64,000 nt of DNA, taken from positions 342,962-406,961 of the forward strand of contig NZ_DLHM01000004.1 of the NCBI RefSeq assembly GCF_002483205.1, written 5' to 3'. This document shows positions 17,617 to 27,100 of this stretch, piece by piece. Made by a program: the position numbers and the translations under genes. The DNA comes from Flavihumibacter sp. UBA7668 (GTDB taxonomy: Bacteria > Bacteroidota > Bacteroidia > Chitinophagales > Chitinophagaceae). How positions within the stretch are numbered: position 1 is the first letter of the stretch; every line of letters starts with the position of its first letter. The notes beneath the pieces were generated by a model. It ran no database searches and was not told where the DNA came from. It was given only the letters and a program-made list of their open reading frames with translations.

Positions 17617-18222
17617 TCAATTAAAATTAAAGAGTGCTCCAAGGCCTAAATAGTGCGGATTATCACCGGAAAGTCCCTTCATATAAGAAATTAACACTTC
17701 AATAGACCTGGTTTGTCGACCTACTCCAAATCTTAGGCCCGCATTAGCTGAAGGGCCGAAGCTGGTGCGCGTTTTACTACGATAGTCATAATAAGGAAAA
17801 CCAGTTTGGTCATCAATCAGCTCAACTACCCGAAAATTCCCATAGTTTAGTCCAAAACCGGCCCCTCCAAAATAGCCGAATCGTTTAGACGTATTTTTCG
17901 ATGACCCGGCTACTGAGTTATAATTGATCATTAAGGGGGCATGAATCAGATATTGAAACGTGCTGGTATTCCCGAGTGAACTACTATAACTGAATCCGCC
18001 TGCAAGTCCCAGACTTACCGGAATACCAATGGTGAAAGAACTGTTGTCAGTTTCAGCAAATCGTATTCGGGGAGAATAGAGTAAGGTAACATACTCCGTA
18101 CCATCTGAACCATTACCTGATTGATGCGCATAACCAGTTCCTGCACCATGTTGAAAGGACTGTGAAAATGAAATATCGTAAAAACCACATAGGAATACTA
18201 CGAGTAATATTGTTTTTTCCAT
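17617..18222 (-). CDS. Small outer-membrane beta-barrel-like protein, hypothetical
   Basis: A 201-residue exported protein. The ATG at 18222 gives a clear signal peptide (MEKTILLVVF, cleavage after SFSQ); a GTG at 18246 would only add 8 unlikely residues. The mature part is Gly/Ser/Tyr-rich with alternating strands (YVTLLYSPRIRF, FSYSSSLG, FGYFGGAGFGLNYG) and ends in LGALFNFN, fitting an 8-10-strand outer-membrane barrel. I do not recognise a named family. It stands alone between the L,D-transpeptidase and a 242-base gap. Confidence 0.65.
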   Translation of the reverse strand: MEKTILLVVFLCGFYDISFSQSFQHGAGTGYAHQSGNGSDGTEYVTLLYSPRIRFAETDNSSFTIGIPVSLGLAGGFSYSSSLGNTSTFQYLIHAPLMINYNSVAGSSKNTSKRFGYFGGAGFGLNYGNFRVVELIDDQTGFPYYDYRSKTRTSFGPSANAGLRFGVGRQTRSIEVLISYMKGLSGDNPHYLGLGALFNFN

Positions 18223-18434
18223 ATATAACGTGAATAACAGGTGCACAACTTACGACAACGATCGTCAAATTGGCCTCGTATTTGTTTAAGATGCACAAAT
18301 CCAATTCCAGAATGAAGAAATTCATTCTAAAAACCGGTACCGCGTACCATGTTTAAGGCCCGTTTTTCTAGTCCATGCCTTTGAAATCGATTAATCTGGC
18401 CTCTGACAACTGAATTATCTACCGCAGTGGCGAC

Positions 18435-18466
18435 TAGAGATGTAGTGATACGTCTCTATTTTTTTT
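18435..18466 (+). terminator. Plus-strand intrinsic terminator with no annotated gene before it
   Basis: TAGAGATGTA (18435-18444) pairs with TACGTCTCTA (18449-18458) over a GTGA loop with one G-T wobble, then 8 T residues. It is oriented for plus-strand transcripts, yet both flanking genes are on the minus strand. The 242-base gap 18223-18464 otherwise holds no gene I can support. Confidence 0.6.
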
Positions 18467-19253
18467 ATACCATTTTTGTTTCCAGTGGTTGGGGTGAAAT
18501 GGTTTTGCATAACACCCTCATTTTCTGGATTACCTGTTCGATGGTATCCTTTGATATCTGGAGGAAATGTTTGTTAGCATGTTGATCATCTTCTGCAAAC
18601 TCCAGATAGAGTTTGGTTGCAGCCAGCGTTTGCGCAAAATCCTCATGCATTTTGTAGGCGATGAATTTGAGCTCCTGCTTAAATTCTTTCGTTTTTAACT
18701 CTGCTTTTCTGGATTCGGCCAATAAAAGCTCATTTTGCTGATTGATTAGAATCGAATTATGTGATTTTGATTCCGCCAATCTGCCAAGCTGTTGGGCAAT
18801 TTTTTCAAGTGCAATCAATTGAGAGGCGGGAAGCGCTTCTTTTTTCTCAACACCCAAAACGGTTAAGGAACCAGCAAGCGTGCCTGTTTCCAGACGTATT
18901 GGAACACTAGCCAGAAATTGTATATGAACAGGAAGGCCGCTATTATTTGATTTATCGCCCGGTAATTTATGCATTGATAAATCAGGAATTATCAACACAT
19001 TTTCGCTCAGCACCTGCAATAAAAAATCAATGCGGGTAGCTTCTGAAAATCCAAGCCATTCGGCCAACCCTCTTTTTATGAAGTATTTTGTTTTGGAATG
19101 AAAACTGATGGCAGCAACCTGGCAGTCGCAAATATGTGCAGCTAACTCTGCTGGAAGCGTAAAATCTTCATCCTGTGTTAAATCACAGGAGACCGGCGAA
19201 AACAATTGTTTCCTTGGGTCATTTTCGGCATGAGTTGAAATAAGAGTGATCAT
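18465..19253 (-). CDS. GAF-domain protein with kinase-like dimerisation hairpin but no ATPase domain
   Basis: A 262-residue cytoplasmic protein. Residues about 15-165 look like a GAF sensor domain (core segments FLASVPIRLETG and GSLTVLGVE). A linker coiled coil (about 170-205) leads to a helical hairpin. Its sequence KMHEDFAQTLAATKLYL (about 211-227) resembles the HisKA_3 H-box helix of NarX/DesK-type kinases, including a His. The protein ends about 35 residues later, with no HATPase region. It follows the Crp-like gene by 18 bases and is surely cotranscribed, so it may sense a ligand and act as a phosphoacceptor or dimer partner. This is inference. Confidence 0.7.
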   Translation of the reverse strand: MITLISTHAENDPRKQLFSPVSCDLTQDEDFTLPAELAAHICDCQVAAISFHSKTKYFIKRGLAEWLGFSEATRIDFLLQVLSENVLIIPDLSMHKLPGDKSNNSGLPVHIQFLASVPIRLETGTLAGSLTVLGVEKKEALPASQLIALEKIAQQLGRLAESKSHNSILINQQNELLLAESRKAELKTKEFKQELKFIAYKMHEDFAQTLAATKLYLEFAEDDQHANKHFLQISKDTIEQVIQKMRVLCKTISPQPLETKMV

Positions 19254-19271
19254 ATCTGAGGTTGGTTGGAA

Positions 19272-19913
19272 TTAATTGGCTGAAGTTGATTTTAATGGAT
19301 GGGTAACCATTTTGCTTCGAATCCGACAAAGTGTTTCAAGTCGCATGCCCAAATAGGAAGCAGAGTATTTCAAAGGAATCCGGTTAATTAGTCCGGGATG
19401 TTTATTTACAAATCGTACATATTTTTCGTCTGCAGAAGGTATACGACTGATAAATGCCCGCTCTTCTGCACCACGGTAATTATCTTCCAGCAACAGACGT
19501 CCGATGAATGCAGTCTCGGGACAGGTTTCATACAATTGTTCAACGATCTGAGCAGGCAGACCAATTAAACGGGCCTCGGTTATTGCCTGTACATATTCTT
19601 CACATTCCTGATCCAGACCTAGATTACTAATACTGGTGATCAACTCATTTTCTTCGTTCAGCCAGGTGGTAATTTCCTCTCCTTTGTATTTTCGATACCC
19701 TCTTACCACCCCATTTACCAGCAGGTAGTAATTATTCAAATACATGCCTGGTTTGAAAAGAAATCCCCCTTTTTTTAATTCAAGTTCGAAACAGTTGGCT
19801 GAAAGAAGCCGTGCTGCGTCTTTACTGAGGGGAGAAAGCGCATGTAAAAAAGCCAACAGCTCATTCTGTTGGATTTTAGGGCCAGATAATGAATTAGTCA
19901 GGTTCGTGTTCAT
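19272..19913 (-). CDS. Crp/Fnr-family transcriptional regulator (paralogue A)
   Basis: A 213-residue regulator starting at the ATG at 19913 (MNTNLTNSL); an ATG at 19952 would add 13 poorly matching residues. The cyclic-nucleotide-binding-like beta roll spans about residues 20-130 (GGFLFKPGMYLNNYYLLVNGVVRG). A winged helix closes the protein, with recognition helix LETLCRIR near 192-199. In FNR-type proteins that helix reads E-xx-SR; here the Ser is Cys. It diverges from a close paralogue at 20294 and leads an operon with the GAF protein. There is no cysteine cluster for an iron-sulfur centre. Effector unknown. Confidence 0.85.
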   Translation of the reverse strand: MNTNLTNSLSGPKIQQNELLAFLHALSPLSKDAARLLSANCFELELKKGGFLFKPGMYLNNYYLLVNGVVRGYRKYKGEEITTWLNEENELITSISNLGLDQECEEYVQAITEARLIGLPAQIVEQLYETCPETAFIGRLLLEDNYRGAEERAFISRIPSADEKYVRFVNKHPGLINRIPLKYSASYLGMRLETLCRIRSKMVTHPLKSTSAN

Positions 19914-20101
19914 ACAAGTAAATCGTCGTGGTATTAGAACTGCAATTTGCATTCAAATGTTGTGTTTTGAGTCCTGTGGTAAATGGGTAAAAATTTGATA
20001 TTAAATGGGAAAAACTGTAGACGGTTGTTGGTTTTATAAGTGGAAACATGTAAAATTCGGGTCGAATAGTCCATAAAATAGGGCCTGTACTATGCAAACG
20101 T

Positions 20102-20115
20102 TTGATAATTGTCAA
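20102..20115. promoter_or_regulatory. Imperfect FNR-type box
   Basis: TTGAT-AATT-GTCAA differs from the FNR consensus TTGAT-N4-ATCAA at a single base. It overlaps a CAAACGTTTG palindrome (20095-20104) and is centred 36 bases from the perfect site. Confidence 0.5.
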
Positions 20116-20134
20116 TGTTTTTCTTTGCAAAATC

Positions 20135-20154
20135 TATTTGATCTAGATCAAATA
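20135..20154. promoter_or_regulatory. Perfect 20-bp palindrome with exact FNR-type box
   Basis: TATTTGATCT and AGATCAAATA form a perfect 20-bp palindrome containing TTGAT-CTAG-ATCAA, the FNR/CRP-class consensus. It lies in the 380-base gap between two divergent Crp/Fnr paralogues. The plus-strand paralogue has the E-xx-SR recognition residues that in E. coli FNR read TTGAT. The rest of the gap (19914-20293) holds the imperfect site and no gene. Confidence 0.75.
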
Positions 20155-20293
20155 CCTTATCTCAGGGTCATTTTTACCCCCATAAAACGTCTATTTCTAA
20201 GCTTAAAGAATTGACGGTTAACAGAGTAGCTTGTAAATTTTAATTATACTACACAAGAGTTTAATTGAAAGCACTGCCCGATATTTGTTACTA

Positions 20294-20887
20294 ATGGTAC
20301 ATTCTCTTAACCCGGATATTTCATCGCTCACGGCATTATTAAACTGGTTGCATCCTCTTCCTCCGGAAATTGTGGGGTTTTTACAGGATAAAACAAGTTA
20401 TCGGCAGGTTCGTAAGGGTAAAATGCTGGTCAGAAGTGGAGAGGTTTGCCATCATCTCTATTTTATAAAAAAGGGTGCGATCCGGGGTTTTATAAAAGAC
20501 GAAGAAAAGGACATTACCACCTGGATTTCGATTGATAATGAAGTTGTGACCTCCATATCCGGTTTAAATGACAAGGCCCCCTCCATTGAAAATATCCAGG
20601 CTATCGAACATGCTGACCTGATGATTATCAGCCATGACGATTTAGAAACACTCTATCGGGATTATCTTGAATTTAATATTGTGGGACGTAAACTCCTGCA
20701 ACGCTATTATCAGGATGCGGAGGCTCGGGCATTTATTGCGAGAATACCAGGTACTGAAAACAAATACCAGCATTTTGTAAAGAATTATCCGCACCTGATC
20801 AACCGGATTCCAATTAAATATATTGCCTCTTTTTTAGGCGTTACATTGGAAACACTCAGTCGGGTTCGAAAAAGAATATCAGGCTAA
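20294..20887 (+). CDS. Crp/Fnr-family transcriptional regulator (paralogue B)
   Basis: A 197-residue regulator from the ATG at 20294; a TTG at 20285 is also possible. The beta-roll sensor domain covers about residues 25-125. The winged helix carries LGVTLETLSRVRKR (about 181-194), with the Glu, Ser and Arg that contact TTGAT in FNR. No FNR-type cysteine cluster is visible, so oxygen sensing by an Fe-S centre is unlikely. It is about half identical by eye to the divergent paralogue (for example RAFI(S/A)RIP and LINRIP(L/I)KY). It leads a likely operon with an oxidoreductase 12 bases downstream. The FNR box about 140 bases before its start suggests auto- and cross-regulation. Confidence 0.87.
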   Translation: MVHSLNPDISSLTALLNWLHPLPPEIVGFLQDKTSYRQVRKGKMLVRSGEVCHHLYFIKKGAIRGFIKDEEKDITTWISIDNEVVTSISGLNDKAPSIENIQAIEHADLMIISHDDLETLYRDYLEFNIVGRKLLQRYYQDAEARAFIARIPGTENKYQHFVKNYPHLINRIPIKYIASFLGVTLETLSRVRKRISG

Positions 20888-20899
20888 ATAAGAATATGC

Positions 20900-22306
20900 A
20901 TGCATACTAAAAAAACTGCCGGTCGCCGTAATTTTATCAAGGGTATTGGTTCTACTGCCATCGGTCTGGTATTGCCCTCTCTGTCGGAAGCCCAGGCAAA
21001 TGAAAAAAGTATCCTGCTAATTGAAAAGAATAACCGAATAAGTGCCAATGACCGAATTAGGATCGGTGTCATTGGGATGGGAATCATGGGGAATCGGAAT
21101 CTTCGCACAGCGCTTAAAGTGCCGGGAATAACACTTGCCGGAGTATGTGATCTTTATCAGGGCAGACTGACAAGAGCAAAGGAATTATTTGGGACTTCCC
21201 TGTTTGTTACAAAAGACTACAGGGAACTGATTGACCGGTCTGATATTGATGCAGTAATTATTGCAACCAGTGATCATTGGCATGCACCAATTGCTACCTA
21301 TGCATTGAAAAAAGGGAAAGCTGTTTATGGCGAGAAGCCGGTTGTGCACCAGCTGTCGGAGGGCTTACCGCTTATTACCGCACAGAAGGAATCAGGCAAA
21401 ATAATGCAGGTAGGAAGCCAGCGGGTTAGTAGTCTGCTGTATGCTAAAGCGAAGGAATTATATCAATCCGGTGCAATTGGAAAATTAAATATTGTAGAAG
21501 CAACCTATGATCGTCAAAGTGCACTGGGAGCCTGGCAATATACCATGCCAACAGATGCTTCTGCCGAAACCATTGATTGGGATGGTTTTTTAAGAACGGA
21601 CAGGAAAGCAGCATTTGATCCAACGAAATTTTTCTGGTGGAGAAATTATCGGGCATTCGGTACAGGTGTAGCTGGCGATCTCTTCGTACATCTTTTATCC
21701 GGGGTGCATTTGATAACCGGTTCCACAGGTCCGGAAAAAATATATGCCAGCGGGCAATTGGCTTACTGGAAAGATGGGAGAGATGTTCCTGATATAATGA
21801 CGGCAATCATGGATTATCCCGCTACTAAAGAACATCCTGCTTTTCAATTAACACTCCGCGTTAATTTTATCAGTGGAGGTGGTGACACCAGTTCTATCCG
21901 GTTTATTGGGGAAGAAGGAGTGCTTAAATTAAATGGGCGGGATCTGGAAATGACGTATAGCCTGCTTCCCAAAGCACCCGGAATAGGTGGGTGGGATGCA
22001 TTGGAAACCTATCCGGTAGCGATGCAGGAGCAATTGCTAAAAGCATACGATCAAAAATATACAACAGCTGATAAACGCAGGCCGGTTAAGGATCCTGTTC
22101 GTTTTGTGAATCCGGAAGGATATGATGATCACCTCGATCATTTTATTAATTTTTTTGAATCTGTGCGAACCGGTAAACCGGTAGTGGAAGATGTTGTTTT
22201 TGGATTCAGGGCAGCTGCTCCCTGCCTGGCTTGTAATGAAAGTTATTTTCAGCAGAAAACCATCTATTGGGATCCTGTAAATATGAAATTGATCAATCGA
22301 AAATAA
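20900..22306 (+). CDS. Tat-exported Gfo/Idh/MocA-family oxidoreductase
   Basis: A 468-residue protein with a twin-arginine signal (GRRNFIKG at residues 8-15), so it is folded with cofactor in the cytoplasm and exported. The NAD(P)-binding motif GVIGMGIMGNRN (about 55-66) and the family signature GEKPV (about 146-150) are present. So are SDHWHAPI and a long C-terminal alpha/beta domain typical of the large exported Bacteroidota members of this family. These often oxidise sugars or inositols. It lies 12 bases after the Crp/Fnr gene and 5 bases before a YghZ-like reductase, suggesting a small regulated carbohydrate-redox operon. Substrate unknown. Confidence 0.85.
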   Translation: MHTKKTAGRRNFIKGIGSTAIGLVLPSLSEAQANEKSILLIEKNNRISANDRIRIGVIGMGIMGNRNLRTALKVPGITLAGVCDLYQGRLTRAKELFGTSLFVTKDYRELIDRSDIDAVIIATSDHWHAPIATYALKKGKAVYGEKPVVHQLSEGLPLITAQKESGKIMQVGSQRVSSLLYAKAKELYQSGAIGKLNIVEATYDRQSALGAWQYTMPTDASAETIDWDGFLRTDRKAAFDPTKFFWWRNYRAFGTGVAGDLFVHLLSGVHLITGSTGPEKIYASGQLAYWKDGRDVPDIMTAIMDYPATKEHPAFQLTLRVNFISGGGDTSSIRFIGEEGVLKLNGRDLEMTYSLLPKAPGIGGWDALETYPVAMQEQLLKAYDQKYTTADKRRPVKDPVRFVNPEGYDDHLDHFINFFESVRTGKPVVEDVVFGFRAAAPCLACNESYFQQKTIYWDPVNMKLINRK

Positions 22307-22311
22307 ACAAT

Positions 22312-23307
22312 ATGTATTCGGCAAATCCTGACCGTTATAACAAACTGAAATATCGTCGCTGTGGTAACAGTGGCCTGCTATTGCCTGCAATATCTTTTGG
22401 CCTATGGCATAATTTCGGTGAAGTAGATTCTATTGCCAAATGCAAAGCTATCCTCTTTAACGCTTTTGATCTGGGCATCACCCACTTTGACCTGGCGAAT
22501 AATTATGGCCCGCCACCAGGGGCAGCAGAAACCACCTTCGGTAAAATTCTGAAAGAGGATTTAGGGCGCTATCGCGATGAATTAATTATTTCCTCAAAAG
22601 CCGGCTGGCCAATGTGGCCGGGGCCTTATGGTGATCTTGGATCAAAAAAATACCTGGTCGCCAGTCTTGATCAAAGCCTGAAAAGAATGGGATTGGATTA
22701 TGTTGATATCTTTTATCATCATCGGCCTGATCCCAATACACCTATGGAAGAAACCATGTCTGCACTTGATCTGATGGTTCGGCAGGGGAAAGCATTATAT
22801 GTAGGGATTTCAAGTTATTCTGCGGAAGAAACCAGAAAGGCCGCTGCAATTTTAAAAGAACTGGGAACCCCCTGTCTGATTCATCAGCCAAAATATTCCA
22901 TGCTGGATCGTTGGGTAGAGAACGGATTATTGGATGCGGTAGAAGAAACAGGAATGGGATGTATTACCTTCTCTTCACTGGCACAGGGATTACTCACCAA
23001 TAAATACCTGAAAGGAATTCCGGAAGGTTCAAGAGCTTCCAGGCCATTGGGAAATGGTGCATTGGAAGCCGACCAGTTAACACCTGAAAATATTTTGCGT
23101 ATACAACAACTTGATCTGCTGGCAAAGGAGCGTGGACAAAGTCTGGCACAGATGGCATTGGCATGGGTATTAAAAGATTCAAGAATAACCTCTGTTATAA
23201 TTGGTGCCAGTAAACCGGAACAGGTTCAAGATGCAGTCGGATGTCTGGATAAACCATCATTTACTAACGAAGAACTCAACCGGATCAATTCGATACTTGC
23301 ATCCTGA
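22312..23307 (+). CDS. Aldo/keto reductase, YghZ-like (L-glyceraldehyde-3-phosphate reductase family)
   Basis: A 331-residue NADPH-dependent reductase. The ATG at 22312 gives MYSANPDRYNKLKYRRCG, which aligns well with the start of E. coli YghZ. Catalytic residues are recognisable: Asp and Tyr in FDLANNYGPPPG (about 60-71), Lys in SSKAGWPMWPGPYG (about 95-108) and His in YHHRPDPNTP (about 139-148). The cofactor-site segment VIIGASKPEQ is near residue 300. It is the third gene of the Crp/Fnr operon. The next gene starts inside its last 11 bases. Stereospecific triose reduction is a family inference. Confidence 0.88.
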   Translation: MYSANPDRYNKLKYRRCGNSGLLLPAISFGLWHNFGEVDSIAKCKAILFNAFDLGITHFDLANNYGPPPGAAETTFGKILKEDLGRYRDELIISSKAGWPMWPGPYGDLGSKKYLVASLDQSLKRMGLDYVDIFYHHRPDPNTPMEETMSALDLMVRQGKALYVGISSYSAEETRKAAAILKELGTPCLIHQPKYSMLDRWVENGLLDAVEETGMGCITFSSLAQGLLTNKYLKGIPEGSRASRPLGNGALEADQLTPENILRIQQLDLLAKERGQSLAQMALAWVLKDSRITSVIIGASKPEQVQDAVGCLDKPSFTNEELNRINSILAS

Positions 23308-24190
23308 AGAATTTAATAATACCCGATATGCGCCTACACCTAGTGGTTATCTGCACCTGGGGAACCTTTATTCATTTATAGTAACAGCCATTCTTGCACG
23401 GGAAAATGGATTGAAAATTTTTCTTCGCATTGATGATATGGACAGAGATCGATATCGCCCGGAGTTTCTGGAGAATATTTTTGAGGTACTTCGATATTTT
23501 GATTTTCCCTGGGATTTTGGTCCATCTGATAAAGCAGATTTTGAACGGCAATGGGCTCAACAATATCGTTTACAAAGGTATACCCATGCATTGGAAACAT
23601 TAAGGCAACAGGGCTTTGTATATGCCAGTTCCTGCACCCGTTCTGATCAGCAGAAAGTTGGCCTGGAATCAGGTTGCGTTAAAGGTTGCAGTGATGCACA
23701 ACTTTCCTTGAATGCAGCTGGGTTTAACTGGAGGTTTCGAACACCGGAAGAACAGCAGGAATTAGTATTGGCAACTGGTGAACGCGTAGTTTATCCCTTT
23801 CCATTTAAAATGAAAGATTTTGTGATTCGCCGAAGGGATGGAAATCCAGCCTATCAATTATGCTCCGTTATAGATGATCAGCAGTTCAGGATTGGCTGGG
23901 TAATTCGGGGTATGGATTTACTGGATTCCAGTATTGCTCAAATGGTGTTGAGCAAGGCATTAAAGCATACAGCTTACACACAAATAAAACATATTCACCA
24001 TCCACTTCTTACATCTGCAGATGGAAGTAAATTATCAAAATCTGATGGCGCTGATAGTTTGCATGACTTGTTAAAAAAAGGTGTTTCCTCCTCTGAAATT
24101 TTAACCTTGTTGGCAGAACAACTCGGCATTCACCGTACTATTGCCCATTGGTCAGATTTCAATTATTGCGAACTGACTTCTAAATTGTAA
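23297..24190 (+). CDS. gluQ: Glutamyl-Q tRNA(Asp) synthetase-like protein
   Basis: A 297-residue class I synthetase fragment related to GluRS without an anticodon-binding domain, as in GluQRS (YadB), which adds glutamate to the queuosine of tRNA-Asp. The HIGH-like PSGYLHLGN (about residues 15-23), FLRIDDMDRDRY, a Cys pattern around SSCTRS...CVKGC and the KMSKS-like GSKLSKSDG (about 235-243) are visible. No ATG precedes the HIGH motif at a sensible place. The TTG at 23297 (MHPEEFNNTRYAPT) is the best start and overlaps the reductase gene by 11 bases. A tRNA-Asp(GTC), its presumed target, lies at 43751. The 3' end overlaps the giant convergent gene by 28 bases. Confidence 0.8.
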   Translation: MHPEEFNNTRYAPTPSGYLHLGNLYSFIVTAILARENGLKIFLRIDDMDRDRYRPEFLENIFEVLRYFDFPWDFGPSDKADFERQWAQQYRLQRYTHALETLRQQGFVYASSCTRSDQQKVGLESGCVKGCSDAQLSLNAAGFNWRFRTPEEQQELVLATGERVVYPFPFKMKDFVIRRRDGNPAYQLCSVIDDQQFRIGWVIRGMDLLDSSIAQMVLSKALKHTAYTQIKHIHHPLLTSADGSKLSKSDGADSLHDLLKKGVSSSEILTLLAEQLGIHRTIAHWSDFNYCELTSKL

Positions 24191-27100
24191 GAAGCTCCGG
24201 TTGCTTGAATGGATGGTTGATACATTGCCTGTATGGAATACAACCCACTGTTGAAGCTGCCTGCTTTTTCAATTTTCATTTCATACTGAATGGATGATTG
24301 TCCGGTTGGTAAACTGGAAATGAAAAAATGATGGCCAATATCACGTACAGAACTATAGTATTGAAGTCCGTTTGAATAATGCCTCCCACTTAATACATCA
24401 ACAGGAGCCATGGTAGCTGGATGCCGCTCATTCAGGATCAGGTATTGGAACGGTTTTGAAGTTGAAATCTGTATGGTTATTCTGACCCGTTCCCCAACGG
24501 TGCAATTTAGTGTTGAATCAATGGAAATCCATGAATTCCTGGCTGCATCCCATCGCTCCAGTTTTTTCTTAAGTTGTATTTCACTATTCTGATCATTCCC
24601 GGCGAATTCGCTGAAATAATAATAATGAACCTGTGTGGGACCTTGCTTTCCCTGAATGGGGTGAAGCTGAATGGATTGAAATTCCTTTTCCCGTACCGGA
24701 AGAAAGTTGATGGTGATTCCCTTTAATATAGCATTGCTTACCGAAACTTGCTGCTGATCATATACAATTGTTTTTTCAGAACGATTGGCAGAGTCACTGT
24801 ATTTGGCTGTTGTTAATTGATAAATCATGGCCGCTGCAGCTTTGGTGCTTCCCCATTCATGACTGTTTCTGTCCCGCAGAATCCACTGTAAAATGCCTTC
24901 GCTTACAGCTGGATATTTCTCAGAAAGATGGAAAGCTTCCTGCAGATTTCCAAGCAGCTCTTCCTGCGTAGAACTTATCTCGTCGTCATTGGAAACAATT
25001 CTCCAGCGAATCCCTTTTTCAGGAGCTGTTATGCCAGCCTGCCGGATATATTCCAATAGAGAAAGCGCTTCTGCATGCAAACTATCTTTAACAGTAAAAT
25101 AGTTCAGGGTAGCAGTGATTAATCTTGCCTGATTGCTGTACGAATAACGCGTTGCGTTTTTCCAATGGGACGTATAAATTGATAGCAGCCTGGATTTTGC
25201 TGTGTCAGCAACCGGGAAGTTTTTATGATGGAAACTCCGTGCATATAAATAATTGAGATCATATACGGTTCTGGTACTGTCAAATACCATCCGGTCACAA
25301 AACTGAATCAGCTTTTGCAAAAATCGATAGATTTGTTCAGATTCCTTTTCCTGTATGGAAACAAGATATCCCTCTTTCAACATTTTGCCGAATGAGCCAA
25401 GAACATAGCTTGATATGTAAAAATCCGGATCGCCATTTTTAAACCAGGGCAATGCTCCATTTCCCAGTTGCATGTCAATTACTTCCTTCAGGTATTCACC
25501 TGCTTTTTCTATAGAACGGGCTGTATCGGTCAACAATCTTATTTGCTTTTGTTGTTGCTGGTGTTTTTCCGCCAACTCCAGCCAGGGCATGGCCATTGCC
25601 TGGATGCCCGCCGGTAAGCTGGTAATTTTGCTACCAGGAGTTTCCCGAAGGCCTGAACCTGCTTCCGGCTTAAGTACACCTGTTCTTACCAGGTTTACAG
25701 CAACCAGATGAGCAAGCATCTTATTGGTGGTTTGTTCCGCACAATTGAAAGAGTAATTGGCTAATGCAGGTAGCGAATTGATCAATGCGGCCTGCGGCTG
25801 TGCAAATATGCTAAGACCAATTCCAAAAGGAATGGCGTCAGAAGGTATTGTAGGTGAAGGCAACGAGTTCTTTTCAGATTGCTCTTTTATTTCAACGGAA
25901 TGGCGTATTAATTGCCTTCTTGATAAAACAGGCAGCACATGTTCCTCACCATCGGAAAATAGTGCGGACCGTCCTATGAATTTGATGCGTACAGGATGCA
26001 GGAACTGATCCGGAACCCGGAGTTTAAATTTACCATAACTGGTTTGTTGTGCTGCAACTTCTATGGTTTTCAAACTGTCGGTAAGAAATAAATGAGTTAT
26101 ATTTTCACCTGTCTGTTCGTCTTCCAGTTGGCATTGAAGGTTGACCTGCATGGAAACACTATCCAGGTTGGCGACACGGGTGCTAATTTCAATTATATCA
26201 CCCTGATACACAAATCTGGGAAGGTCGGGTAGAATCATCAATGGAAGTTTGGAAAAAATAGATTTTTCCAGGTATTGAAAGCGGGCGTCCTTGGTATGAG
26301 CAAGTAATTTCCATTTCCATTCAGTTGCAGTTTGAGGCAGCGTAAACCTGATCTGATACTTTCCGTTTTTATCTGCATAAAGTTGTGGATGAAAAAAAGC
26401 GGTTTCATTAAAATTTTTCCTGATCACGACTGGCGGCGGAGGGATACTTGGCAGTTGAACCGGCCCAGTTGTACTTAATAAAACAACGCCATTCACCGCT
26501 CTTGAACCATACAGCGCAGTGGCCTCTGCTGATTTTAGAATAAGCCCGCTTTGAATCGTTGAAAGATCAATTTTTGACAGATCTCCTGTGTAAGGAATAC
26601 CATCAATAATTATTAAACTATTGGAGTAGGCACTGATACTGCTGTTTCCCCGGATACGAACCACGCTTGCTGTCATATTTTGTTTGGATACACCATAACC
26701 TACCACTACTACTTCTTCCAATCCCGGTGTATTTTGTATCTGCACTCCAGCTACCCGACCGCTTAATGCCTGGAAGCCATCCTGCCCATATTCGTTTGTA
26801 AAATAGCTGGAAAAAACAGACTCCAGATAGGTGTCTGGCAGCCACCATAATTTGCGCCGGTTAGTGGCAACCGGTTGTAAACTGGATTCAGTTTGATTAT
26901 TACTATAGGTATTTATGCTGGTGAACCAGTTATTGGGTAAAAACCTGTTTCTGGAGGAAGGCAGATCCCAGGAATGGCTGGTTAGTTTATCAAGGCTTGC
27001 ATCGTAAAGCGTAGTCATCAGTTCTGCTACTGCCCTTGCATTACCGGATTTAACTGAAACAGTAAATTCTTCCTTATCACCCGGCTCCAGTGTTGTTCTG

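Noticed and set aside
20895..20906. 12-bp palindrome TATGCATGCATA over the start of the exported dehydrogenase gene
   Set aside because: It is built from simple ATGC alternation, includes the start codon, and lies in a 12-base intra-operon gap, so a regulatory role is unlikely.
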